Source: Neurospora tetrasperma FGSC 2508
Taxonomy: Eukaryota; Ascomycota; Sordariomycetes; Sordariales; Sordariaceae
Length of the DNA: 64,000 nucleotides
Assembly: GCF_000213175.1 (NCBI RefSeq)
Contig: NW_009799179.1
Location: 496,001-560,000, forward strand
Direction: 5' to 3'
A program made the position numbers and the translations under genes. The notes under the pieces were generated by a model, which saw nothing but the letters and a program-made list of their open reading frames with translations, ran no database searches and was not told the origin of the DNA. This document shows, piece after piece, positions 21,482 through 31,722 of the stretch; positions within the stretch are counted from its first letter, which is position 1; the number at the start of each line of letters is the position of its first letter.

Positions 21482-24435
21482 ATGGCGAACACGATCTATA
21501 ATGGCGCAATCAGCGGATAAAGCTTCGTGGTCGGAACTCAAGTCAGTCACGGCGGTACCATGAACATCCACTTTGCCAATAGGCCCGGTCCTGTCACTGC
21601 GATCAGCAAGCCCTATTCAGACATCCCCATCCTTCAGGGCCCGACTATATCGACCGCCCGATCATTACGGATTGGCTCCAGCAAAAGCTCAACAAATCCC
21701 CCAGTCGCGCTGCGCTTGTTGGACTTGGTGGTATCGGGTATGTGTGCATATTCTCAACCGTGTTATCGTCATAACTGTACCTTGAGTAGACCTTAACACG
21801 CTGACTGAAAGTTTGTAGCAAGTCTAAGCTCGCCATCCGCTACGCCGAACAAGTCTGCAAAGAATCACCGGATACATACATCTTTTGGGTTAATTCGGCC
21901 ACCAAAGACACATTTGTTCAAGGATTTCGTCGTATCTCTGAGAAACTCGGCCTCCCTAATGAGTATGGTGTTGGCACCGATATGCTCAGGCAGGTGTTCA
22001 ACTGGCTGCGTGATGGAGAGAATGGGCCGTGGGTTATGATCCTCGATAATGCGGACGATTACTTCGTGTTCAGGAATGAAAGAACCAACAGCGACGTACC
22101 TCCGGCCATAGACTCGGGGGTGCTTGATTCCTTCCTACCACAGACTGGTAACGGCAGAATCCTGATTACATCCCGCAGTCAAGACACAGCCAGGATACTA
22201 GCGCTTGGCCTTGACAACATTCGGGTGGTTCGAGAAATGGAAGAGGATCAGGCGAGATTACTTTTCAGCAGAAAGCTCGGTGATCTCGGCGAAAATGACG
22301 AAATTTCACGGAAGGTTGTTCTCGCCCTGAACTGCATTCCTCTTTGCATCTCCCAAGCGGCGGCATATATCCATAAGCTACGGCCTCGGATGACGTGTGC
22401 TAAGTACTTGGAGAAGTTCAATGGCAGGAACTTCGTTTTCCTCAGCAGTCGTGACAACAAGGGTCGATACAACCTTGATGCAAAAAAATGAGGAAGTGGA
22501 GATCAAGACCTGGAAGATCACTTTCAATCAAATACGCGACGAGCGGCAGTCCGCTGCTGACCTGTTGTCCTTGATGAGCTTCTTTCAGCCCCAGGGAATT
22601 CCGGAGTGGGTACTCCAGAAGCACTACAGCGAGATGGACAACGAGAACAGCAGCCTTGATATTGGTCATAATGGCGAGGACGAATTTGAGAATGATCTCA
22701 TTCTACTACGCGACTACTCCCTTGTGACAGTGGCTCAAGACACAAAAGCGTTCCAGATGCACAGCCTTGTGCAATCTTTTACGCGAAGCTGGTTGGAAGC
22801 TTCGCATGAGGATCACAAATGGAGGCGCTGCTTTCGGCAACTGATGATCACAAATTATCCCAAAAATCGGCCAGAAAACTGGGGTGCTTGTGGTGAATTG
22901 ACGCCACATGTTGAGCCCTTTGTGAATACAACTGCCTGTCAGCTGAAAGGTGTAGACGAAGCAATTCATTTTGTAGAGCTGCTTCGTAAAATCGGGGAGT
23001 ATGTTGATGATATGGTTATGAACGAGATGGCGTTGAGGCTCGTCAACAAAGCCGAGCAACTGGCTGTGCAAAGACTAGGCCAACACCACGAACAGGTTTA
23101 CAGAATTTCAACCACCAAAGCGAAGATATTGGTTTACAGCGGGTCCGTGGCTGCGGCGGAAGAAGCTGCCCTTCGAGCATACCGAGGCTTTACTAGCCTT
23201 CTCGGCTTGGACAATCCAGATACCCGTTATGCAAGAGAGATATATGCCTTGTCCCTGTCGACAGCAGGAAGACTAGATGAAGCGCAAGCTATATTTGTGG
23301 AAGTGCTGGAGTCCCAGAAGCGTGTCGCAGGTGCTGATGTTATGGGGTCAAGTCTTACCCTCCATGGGCTTGCGAGCATTGCTGGCAGAAAAGGCGATCA
23401 TAAAGAAGCGGAGAGACTTTACCGACTGGCATACCAGTCCAACTGTAGTACACACGGCTTGACGTCTCCGCTCACAGTTGTCAGTTTGAATGGCATTGCA
23501 GTTGTTTTAGTGGAACAAGGAAGATGGGCAAAGGCGGAGCCTATCATCGATGAAGCGGTGGAGCGACTTCATAAAGTAATGGGTCCAGATCATCCGAATA
23601 CACTTGAGGCTGGTATTCTTCAAGCTAGCAAGTTGGTCTATCAAAAGCGATTCAAGGAGGCCGAAGACCTACTATGCAGAGTATGGAAGGCCCGGAAGAG
23701 AGTACTCGGTCTGGAGCACCCTTCAACAATGAGGACTCTCAATGGGTATAGAGACATTCTGACACGTCAAGGTAGATGGGAAGAGGCCAAGGCAATAGGT
23801 CGGAAATGTTTGGAAGTGAAAATGGAAACTTTAGGTCCTGAGCACCCTGATACAATTGACAACTTGAAATGGGTTGGATATCTGGATATGAAAATTGGGA
23901 ATTTCGAGGAAGCAGACGACGTTCTTCATCAAGTGTTGGAACTACAGAAGCGGGTACTAGGTCCAGAGCACCATAAGCTGCTTGACACCCTTAGTCATCT
24001 TGGATTCATTAGCAACTATCTACGACGCTTTGAAGATGCAGAAGGGTTCTTTCGTCAACACCGCCAGCTGGAGCAGCAGATTCGAGGCCCTACGCATCCT
24101 GACACGCTCACAATTCTTGAAAGGGTTTGGCTCTTGGTAAGAGGAATGCTCTCGGTATAAGAAGGCGGAGATCTTTCACCAAATCATTGAGTTGGAAAAA
24201 ACAAGCATCGCCGCCCAGGAACGGAAAAGTGTTGGAAACCATGACTATGATTGTGAGGATTTTAAGAAATCAGGGCAAAGATGAGGAGGCAAGAAAGGTG
24301 GAAGACGAATGGAACATACAGGTAACTGTAGATGGGAAGGGGTTCAAGGATCTGTTGTCAGAAGGCACCTCGAGATCTGCTGATGAGCAGCGAAGCAACG
24401 ATGGCGCTTCAGGCTCAGAGGAGGAATGGGTATAA
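21482..24435 (+). pseudogene. Broken NB-ARC/TPR NOD-like receptor with N-terminal amyloid-type motif
   Basis: STAND-class receptor. From ATG 21482 (ACCATGG context) the frame reads an N-terminal motif with YNGAISG, a TAA stop as codon 13 (21518-21520), then SFVVG and IHFAN. The NB-ARC follows one frame lower from about 21643: DYIDRPIITDWLQQKL, a P-loop GLGGIGKSKLA split by an 81-bp intron (21738-21818, GTATGT/TGTAG), Walker B VMILDNADD, RILITSRSQDTA and a GLPL-like CIPLCISQAAAYI. A seven-A run (22482-22488) shifts the frame again, and a winged-helix part (LLSLMSFFQPQGIPEWVLQ) and TPR repeats (GPDHPNTLEA, GLEHPSTMRT, GPEHPDTIDN, GPTHPDTLTI) continue to a stop at 24160. TPR-like sequence in two further frames (YKKAEIFHQIIELEK near 24156; ETMTMIVRILRNQGKDEEA near 24235) extends to about 24435. 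At least three lesions make it non-functional as read, unless some are assembly errors. Confidence 0.8.
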
Positions 24436-25523
24436 TGTGTCCGAGGATGATGATGCTGCATCTCTTGACGAATGGTTCGACGCTGTTCATATATGTTGGA
24501 GTAGGGGCTACAAGGAAGACGGAGTGGTTGGCGTTGCAAATTTTCTTTGTTATTGGTTAGTTTCTCGAAACAGAAGTCGAATTCCTGAACTATGAACAAG
24601 TTTGTTCTGTCTCCTCTGGTTTAAAAGTGCAGTATCTACGGTGTTGTCTCTACAGGTCGATGCCCGGTCTCGGAAAGGGAAAAGACACGATCTTACTTCT
24701 CCTGGTATTCATACAAAAGTGCCCAGATACCTAGGTACTTTTCAACACGCTTTGTTCGTCTCCCTCAATCGTTACCTAGGCGCGCCGGCGGGCAAATCGC
24801 ACTTCCAACCCCTTTGTGAGAGACTGATGAGGAAAGACGGAACACTTTGGGTGCACTACAGTGTCGTGAAACCAGATCAACTCGATCAGTGACACTTGGT
24901 CCAAAAGAAAGTCGATCTATAACCACTACCATGGTTTGGCCACTTAGGATTACTCTGAAATTCCTAAAATTCGTTCTCATAATCTATCTGTCTGTTCTGC
25001 CCTTTCTATGTCATTGGTTCCTTCGTGACGCAAATCATCACGTTAGATGCGACGAGAGTTTCCGCTCAGCTGAGGTGTTACGTCACTAACAGTAGCACTG
25101 CAAATTGGGCAATATTCAAGCTAGACATCCATCTCACTCATTGACTTCTCACTTTGGACCGGAGTCACGACCTACCACGACCACCATGGTCACTCGGCGT
25201 TAATCATCCAGATATGCAGGGAATACAATTTTAAACATAATTTACTCGAATGGTGAGACGGTAAAGGGTGTGATGAAATGTAGTATCACTCCTTGCGAGC
25301 AATCATTGGAAAATAATCCCGACTTCTATCGTCTACCACACCATCATCTTCCCCCTTTCTTTTTCATCCTGTCCCTCCCTCTCCTCCACTTTGCACTCCA
25401 ACATCCACTCAACTTCCACCAGCCAAAGAAACATACACGAAGTTATTGAGAACCCAGAGCTAATCCAATCCACGATAAGACCACATATTTACATCCACAT
25501 CCCTTACATCCCCATTCCCACCA
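24436..25523. other. Intergenic region behind the NLR
   Basis: No coding sequence is recognised. It is pyrimidine-rich near 25330-25400, with the 3' UTR of the secreted-protein gene (minus strand) at the right end. Confidence 0.55.
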
Positions 25524-27085
25524 TCAGCAATTATCATGATCAGACCTAACAATCACACTCCACTGATCCCTCATGTAAACAGCCCCCTTCAGATACCCCC
25601 CATTGTTATTAATATTCGCCGGCGTCCCAGTTGACTGTCCTTGAGAATAACATCTCTTCTGGACCTCCTGAGCCGCCCAGGCGATTTCGCCGTAAGAACT
25701 GAGTTCTTTTCCGACGCGTGGTGCCTGTTTATGTTGTGAGTAAGTAAGAAAGTAAGAACCCTTTTACCCAGTAGTACTAGTCTTTTGTGTTCCAGAAAAG
25801 GAAAATAAGGAGCCNNNNNNNNNNNNNNNNNNNNNNNNNNNNNNNNNNNNNNNNNNNNNNNNNNNNNNNNNNNNNNNNNNNNNNNNNNNNNNNNNNNNNN
25901 NNNNNNNNNNNNNNNNNNNNNNNNNNNNNNNNNNNNNNNNNNNNNNNNNNNNNNNNNNNNNNNNNNNNNNNNNNNNNNNNNNNNNNNNNNNNNNNNNNNN
26001 NNNNNNNNNNNNNNNNNNNNNNNNNNNNNNNNNNNNNNNNNNNNNNNNNNNNNNNNNNNNNNNNNNNNNNNNNNNNNNNNNNNNNNNNNNNNNNNNNNNN
26101 NNNNNNNNNNNNNNNNNNNNNNNNNNNNNNNNNNNNNNNNNNNNNNNNNNNNNNNNNNNNNNNNNNNNNNNNNNNNNNNNNNNNNNNNNNNNNNNNNNNN
26201 NNNNNNNNNNNNNNNNNNNNNNNNNNNNNNNNNNNNNNNNNNNNNNNNNNNNNNNNNNNNNNNNNNNNNNNNNNNNNNNNNNNNNNNNNNNNNNNNNNNN
26301 NNNNNNNNNNNNNNNNNNNNNNNNNNNNNNNNNNNNNNNNNNNNNNNNNNNNNNNNNNNNNNNNNNNNNNNNNNNNNNNNNNNNNNNNNNNNNNNNNNNN
26401 NNNNNNNNNNNNNNNNNNNNNNNNNNNNNNNNNNNNNNNNNNNNNNNNNNNNNNNNNNNNNNNNNNNNNNNNNNNNNNNNNNNNNNNNNNNNNNNNNNNN
26501 NNNNNNNNNNNNNNNNNNNNNNNNNNNNNNCCTTACATCATTACACCAATAAATTGCCGCTCCCCAACTACAGCTCACCCGCCCACAATTCCCCGGGCCC
26601 GGTCCGTCGCTCGGCGTTCCCGACACTTCCTTCAGATGCTTGACGCCCGCCGCGACGTACTTGGCTAATGCGTACCCCCACTTGGTGCTGCTGCTGCTGC
26701 TGCCGCCGCCAATATCGCAGTCGACACGGATGACTTCCCGACTGTTCTTATTCACCGCGTGGGCTTCGAGGATGCCGCCGCCGGCATTGGTGGCTGGGTC
26801 TTCTTCTTCTTCTGTGGCGGTGGTTATGTTGAAGGAAGGAGGAGGAAGATCGTCTTGGATGGTGTAGTCGGAGGAGGGGATGTCGTAGCTGGAGGGGATG
26901 GGGGAGTTGGAGTTGAAGGTGGGAAACGCGAGGGTGGTGGGGATTGTCTGTTTAGGTTAGGTATTGTGTGTTGGTGTAGCTGGGTACCTAGGTACCTAGG
27001 TAGGTAGGTAGGTAGATAGGTAGGGACATCATCATACCTGGAAGATAGCCAGCAACGCTCCGGAGAGAATGAGTGACGAGAACAT
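25524..27085 (-). CDS. Secreted cysteine-containing protein, assembly gap inside intron 2
   Basis: Three exons: 27085-27038, 26947-26537 and 25724-25524, giving 219 aa. Exon 1 encodes the signal peptide MFSSLILSGALLAIFQ. Intron 1 (GTATGA/AACAG) contains a GGTA repeat. Exon 2 has a low-complexity acidic/Ser region, then VDCDIGG, WGYALAKYVAAGVKHL and a Cys-rich end, CGRVSCSWGAAIYWCND. Its donor GTAAGG abuts the N run, and the acceptor AAACAG (25725) restores phase 0 into APRVGKELSSYGEIAWAAQ, one Cys, and the terminal DQWSVIVRSDHDNC. So no coding sequence need be missing. The SCS-x-AIYWCND plus terminal W-x-VIVR-x-C pattern is, from memory, shared by a family of small secreted proteins of unknown function in Pezizomycotina. 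Extracellular location is inferred. Presence of all coding exons outside the gap is a prediction. Confidence 0.7.
25815..26530. other. Assembly gap (716 N)
   Basis: Run of N lying wholly inside intron 2 of the secreted-protein gene by my model. The true length is unknown. Confidence 0.95.
26982..27024 (+). repeat. GGTA/GGTACCTA tandem repeat
   Basis: GGTACCTA units grading into (GGTA)n, directly visible, inside intron 1 of the secreted-protein gene. The same word type recurs in other intergenic regions (for example 60294-60310). Confidence 0.8.
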
Positions 27086-27235
27086 GGTAATGAGTGTGCG
27101 AGGTGGATTCCTCCTCTAGAGACTCAAAGTAGATGGACCGGAGCAGGGTGATTGCTGGAGGGTGAAGAGAACGTCTCGAGGAGAAAGAAAAAAAAGAAAA
27201 AAAAAATAGAAAACCTGTCATTTTTGCATCCTCTT

Positions 27236-27560
27236 GGTCTTATATCACTTTGTGAAGATTTCGAACGTTTCTTTCACAAGTCCCCTTACTCCGCAGACAT
27301 GGATCCTCGCCGTCGTCAAGCAGGGAACGGTATGGCATGTCGCCGATATCTACAAAGGCGCGGCAGGATTCAAAGCGCGCTTCGTAGCGTTCCGCGTTTG
27401 CATCAAAGAACCGGGGCACTCTAGCGCAATGGCTTCGTCAACCTCTCAAAGATATCCCTTAGCGTGCTATATCCCGCGTTCATAAGATTCGTTGTCTTCG
27501 CTATTGGGCACCATGCCGATTAAATCGTATGAAACGCTTGGGCGGACTGGAGTTCTTTGG
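27236..27560 (-). pseudogene. Possible degraded gene fragment, minus strand
   Basis: Three short protein-like stretches follow each other on the minus strand in different frames: SVSYDLIGMVPNSEDNESYE (about 27530-27470), TLRDIFERLTKPLR (about 27465-27425) and VPRFFDANAERYEARFESCR continuing to IGDMPYRSLLDDGEDP and a stop near 27236. Charged, hydrophobic-patterned composition and direct succession suggest one former coding sequence with frameshifts. Alternatively the junctions could be small introns. I do not recognise the family. Confidence 0.35.
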
Positions 27561-28029
27561 AGTTCGGTTGCTATTGAGCATCTTATGTGTGAGACCTTGG
27601 CCTTTGTTGTTGAGCTTGAAGCCGGGTGGGAATGAATGAGATGTATCGTTAACGTGATGGCTGCAAATCTTCCCTCAACAATGATAGTGCAGTAGCTTTT
27701 GGTCTTCCTTCCCATCCTTCACTTTTGCCAAATACGGACAAGCAGATGCCTCGGCGTTCCGCACTGCTCTCAAGCAAGGAAATCTAAGGGGCATGTTTGG
27801 TATTATACCATATTGTGGGGTTGTAAAATAAAAATAGGAATAATGATAACGTCGATAACTTCTTTCTAGCCAATTGAAAGCAGCTCAAGTGCGGCTCAGT
27901 AGCCTATGCGGAAAGCACCAGTTGACGTCTCGATTCAAACACGGAACGTACTGGATGATGCTCCCATTCTAGGATGGTACGGCTTATTCTCCAAGGGATA
28001 CCAGATAAACACACTGAAAAACCAAAACG
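27561..28029. other. Intergenic region left of the DNA polymerase gene
   Basis: Contains the 3' UTR of the polymerase gene (minus strand); no further gene is seen. Confidence 0.5.
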
Positions 28030-30573
28030 TTAACACCATCTTTCCTCTGGTTCGCGCCACTTGACCCCAAGGATCTCAAAAATTCTTCTCTCATCTCTGC
28101 CCTCAACCAATTGTCCCTCTGTGACCTTCACTCTGCCACGTCCCCTCATAACCTCCTTGTACAAACCCCTCTGGTTCAACCGCATCCCCTTCTTTGATGC
28201 AAGGAGACGCATACTCCGGTTGAAGATATCGTTCCCAGTAAAGTAGATCAATGCGGCGCCGTACTCGGTTTCGGGGACAAGCAGAAAATCTACTCTGCGC
28301 CATATCGGACGTGGAGTGCTTGATGAAGCTGACTTGGCAGATCTCCTGATTATCATCTTGTCGCTTGTGGCTTCGTCTGCCCGTGGCAGCACACAGCAGC
28401 CGAGCCATTTACTGCCTGGTCCATCCTTCCCTTTCCGGTTCGCATGTAGAGCCGATAAAGTAGCAACCACACAGCCCTTGTCCGTCAGGACCTTGAGCAG
28501 CCGCTCGAAGAAGGGAACCAAGTCGGCTGACGAGGTAGTATTTTTCTTGGTAATGATGAAATCCACATCCCTCGAGCTCTCCGCTCCACGCCGATAACTA
28601 CCCCCAATGAGCAACTCGACAGCTGGATCAATCTGTGCTGCCTCTTTCTTGATGTAGTCGCCAATGGCAGTTACCTCGCTTCTCGGAATGCGCGTGTTCA
28701 GGTCTTCGTAGTAGTCGACACCAATCCGTTGATTGTGCGTCAAATTTGCTTTCTGCTTCAAGTCATCCAACGTCCTGAAGCCCTGAGAAATCCACTTATT
28801 GGCGCGGCCGTTCCCAACATCGTAAATCTTGAGGAACGTTGCAAGAACATGGTCCAGTGGCGAGGCTTGGGCGTACTCAAGGCGCCGAAGCGAATCAGTT
28901 GTGACGATTTCTTCGATCTTTTCAGCCAGTCTCTTCCCAATGCTGGGGAGATGGTGTGCTTCATCTGCCGTGGTAATTCTAGTATTCTGACGCTTGAGAG
29001 TAGCAATTGCTTTACGGTAGGCAGTAGTGCGCCATTGATCAGAAACTCGGCTGTAGTAGTCGCACATTGATTGGAGAACCTCGATTGTCCTGGCATTGGG
29101 GTTTTGGGCTTCAGCGGCTTTGTCCTTAGTCCCACCCTTGTTACAGGCAAACCGATCTTCAGATGCGATTTTTTTCTGAGTGGGTCGGCGTGTTCGTTGT
29201 GAGCGGCGCTGTTGAGTGCGTTCATCTGCGGAGTCCTCCTCTATTTCGGATTCAGATATGATCTCCTCCTGGCAGGAGACGACTGACTGAGCATCATCCT
29301 CTAGAGGACCATCCAAGGGAAGGTCTTTGTACTGATGTAGGAGTTCAATAAATCCCGAAAGCTCGTCTTTCGGGTCATCTTCCGGAGAATCGTCTTGACG
29401 ATGAGGTGATATTTTTGGCAGACTACTTGTTAAGCGAGGACCACCAGAAAGTAGGCTTGTGATGATGGGTGGCCTCGGTTCTGGTATGTAATCATCATCC
29501 GCCAAATCTTCTACTATTTGCTCCTTAGCCACAGGTTTAGCGCCCTTCTCTTGTACGTCAATGGACTCGGCCAAAGGGACTGATTCCTCGCTTTGTGACT
29601 GAGTTTTATCTTGGGAACTAGGGGCCTGCTTTCTCCTTTTTGCCGTCGATACCTTGACCTGTAGTGACCGATTGGAGATTTGGGATGGTGCATGGGTATC
29701 TGTTGCCTGCGCAAGTAGTGTCGGTGAAGCTGGTTGAGGTCGACCTGGGATGTGATAGCGAGCCTGGTCCGCGTTGAGGATTGTGCGGAACTGAATACAG
29801 TCTATGGGATAATCTTCGTTAACAATGACTGGAGCAGATGTTGTAGGGGTAGCTTCTAGAACACTCTGAATATCATGATAGGCCAGAAGCTTATCGACAA
29901 TGACATGAGTAGCTTCTCTCAGAGAGCGAACCCACTTGGCCCCATATTGCTGGGCTCTGGAAATGCGCAGTCGTCGGGCAGGGGCAACGTTGTCGTTGGG
30001 AATGTAGAAGAACATGAGAGTGCGGAATATCTGGTCTGCTTCCGGTACAGCGTTTGCCTCGGCTTGGCGTTTTCGTTTCCTCGTCGAAGATGTGCCTGAC
30101 GGAGATTGTTGATGAGGTGATGAAACCAGTCTTGCAGTTGACGGTATGGGCAACGTCGCACTTCTCTGCAGCGATGGGGGAGCCGGCCGAGCAGAGCTTG
30201 TGCTTGGTTGTGGTGTTTCTGTTACGATAAGGGAAGTATCTGAGACATTGGGTGTGTCTCTTGTGTTCTTGAGGGCAGTTTTTCGGAGATCCTGCGTTCC
30301 CGGGGTGGCTTTGATGATGTCGACCCGCGATGATGATGATGTTTTGGAGAGTGGAGTCGAAAGTGTCGCTGCCGGCGGCTGTGTCTGAGGAATTGTCGGG
30401 ATCTTTGGTTTTGACTTTGGCTTTGGCTTCGTCTTGGAACTGAAGAAGGCTTTGCTTCTTGCGCGATGTTCTTGTTCCTGGGTGTCGAATTTCTCATCAT
30501 CACTGATGGTCTCACTGAGGGCGTCCAGCACCTCGAAGAAGGCGACCTTTTCTGCGAGTGTTTGGAAGCTCAT
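28030..30573 (-). CDS. pol4: Family X DNA polymerase (Pol IV / Pol lambda-like)
   Basis: DNA polymerase for gap filling in non-homologous end joining and base excision repair. One exon of 847 aa. A Ser/Pro/Lys-rich N-terminus is followed by a BRCT-type domain (about residues 182-277, LMFFYIPNDNVAPARRLRI ... GAKWVRSLREATHVIVDK), a long disordered acidic linker, the helix-hairpin-helix 8-kDa and fingers region from about 493 (DQWRTTAYRKAIATLKR, LPSIGKRLAEKIEEIV, DVGNGRANKWISQGFRTL), and the palm. The metal-binding aspartates are visible in GGSYRRGAESSRDVDFIIT (about 656-675) and RRVDFLLVPE (about 761). LIYFTGNDIFNRSMRLLASKKGMRLNQRGLY is the thumb signature. All catalytic residues I can identify are intact. 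BRCT plus long linker fits fungal Pol4 better than Pol beta. It is divergent from the MOB2-type gene. Confidence 0.93.
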   Translation of the reverse strand: MSFQTLAEKVAFFEVLDALSETISDDEKFDTQEQEHRARSKAFFSSKTKPKPKSKPKIPTIPQTQPPAATLSTPLSKTSSSSRVDIIKATPGTQDLRKTALKNTRDTPNVSDTSLIVTETPQPSTSSARPAPPSLQRSATLPIPSTARLVSSPHQQSPSGTSSTRKRKRQAEANAVPEADQIFRTLMFFYIPNDNVAPARRLRISRAQQYGAKWVRSLREATHVIVDKLLAYHDIQSVLEATPTTSAPVIVNEDYPIDCIQFRTILNADQARYHIPGRPQPASPTLLAQATDTHAPSQISNRSLQVKVSTAKRRKQAPSSQDKTQSQSEESVPLAESIDVQEKGAKPVAKEQIVEDLADDDYIPEPRPPIITSLLSGGPRLTSSLPKISPHRQDDSPEDDPKDELSGFIELLHQYKDLPLDGPLEDDAQSVVSCQEEIISESEIEEDSADERTQQRRSQRTRRPTQKKIASEDRFACNKGGTKDKAAEAQNPNARTIEVLQSMCDYYSRVSDQWRTTAYRKAIATLKRQNTRITTADEAHHLPSIGKRLAEKIEEIVTTDSLRRLEYAQASPLDHVLATFLKIYDVGNGRANKWISQGFRTLDDLKQKANLTHNQRIGVDYYEDLNTRIPRSEVTAIGDYIKKEAAQIDPAVELLIGGSYRRGAESSRDVDFIITKKNTTSSADLVPFFERLLKVLTDKGCVVATLSALHANRKGKDGPGSKWLGCCVLPRADEATSDKMIIRRSAKSASSSTPRPIWRRVDFLLVPETEYGAALIYFTGNDIFNRSMRLLASKKGMRLNQRGLYKEVMRGRGRVKVTEGQLVEGRDERRIFEILGVKWREPEERWC

Positions 30574-31722
30574 CTTGATCGGTCAATTGCGGCAGAGCGT
30601 TTGGTGTTCGGTTCTGAAATAATTCAGTTGCAACTGAAGCCGGTCAAGATTATGGCGGATAATGTCGGTTGATCATGTCGTCGCTTCCAGGTTTTGACGT
30701 CCCTTCTTTGTCCGATTGTGACTTGAGCAAACGGCTGCGGTTGCCTGAATTGGTTGACGGAACCAGCCGACTCGTCCGAACTCGGACCTTGTTAACACAA
30801 GATGGAAGGTACGTCCGTAGTGTTGACGTCGCTCCGTAAGGTAGAGGTACCTCTACAGTACCCAGGTAACTCCGCTCAGTGTCGAGCGGCAGTAGGCAGT
30901 GATTATATATGCCCTGGAGAGGTAGGAGATACTGCCCCGTGAGTGATTGCCTGTAACCAAGTGAAGTTGTGCACTAGTCGCAGTCGGGCAGCGATTTTGT
31001 TTGGATCGCGCTGACCCCTTGTAGCCGATGTGGGGAAGAAAGTTCTTTGGCCAGGAAACAGGCGCGAAAGTCGAGCGATAGCACGTGGTGGCGCCCGGTC
31101 CCGCTACCAATTTCTTGGCTTTTCAGGGGCACGGTGGAGAACTAAGTGTACTGAATACTTGACAGCTGCCAAATGGGTTATGGACAGTGGCGGTCTGTTT
31201 CAACCTCCATTCAATTCGCTGGCCGGGCAGTCGTCACAGCTTCCTCCTTCCCCCTTTTCGTTACAGTTTGGTACACAACGAACAACCTGGAAGACGGGAA
31301 ACTCAAAACTGAAATCGTCAACTCCCGAATCCGAGTCAGGCCCTGTCCGCTCCCTTGCTTCAAGTCCACTTTGCTTAGGTTTCCTCACACAATTGACCCT
31401 GCAGAATAATTCCACCTGGCGACAGCACGCTGCCCGTCATTTCTCTCCATTGTCTAGCGACCCCATCTTCATCACTACTCACCACGCAGTCCACGCTAGC
31501 GTACTTTTTTTGCTGCTACAGTAATTCGAGAGCATCCTCAACGTTACTTAGGTCAATTGACTTTGACCGTTCTGAGTTGTACATCGCTACAGTACCTACT
31601 CTGTTCCGGCTTCTTCGCAACTCCAGTCCGACATCTCATCGCTCCTTGTTGCAAGCACGCACCATCACGTCCTGTCTACCTACTACAGCACCCAAGTTTA
31701 CATTCCCGTGTAAGTCGGTATC
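30574..31722. other. Divergent promoter region, pol4 and MOB2-type gene
   Basis: Shared upstream region. It contains the palindrome at 30841-30856 and a pyrimidine-rich leader toward the MOB gene. A GTAAGT word at 31710 just before the proposed ATG may be an alternative leader donor. Open frames up to 164 codons on the + strand (31030-31524) look random. Confidence 0.45.
30841..30856. promoter_or_regulatory. Perfect 16-bp palindrome GTAGAGGTACCTCTAC
   Basis: A fully self-complementary sequence built from two inverted TACCTCTA half-sites, the core of the recurrent GTACCTCTAG element. It lies 268 bp upstream of the pol4 start, inside the divergent promoter. Confidence 0.45.
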
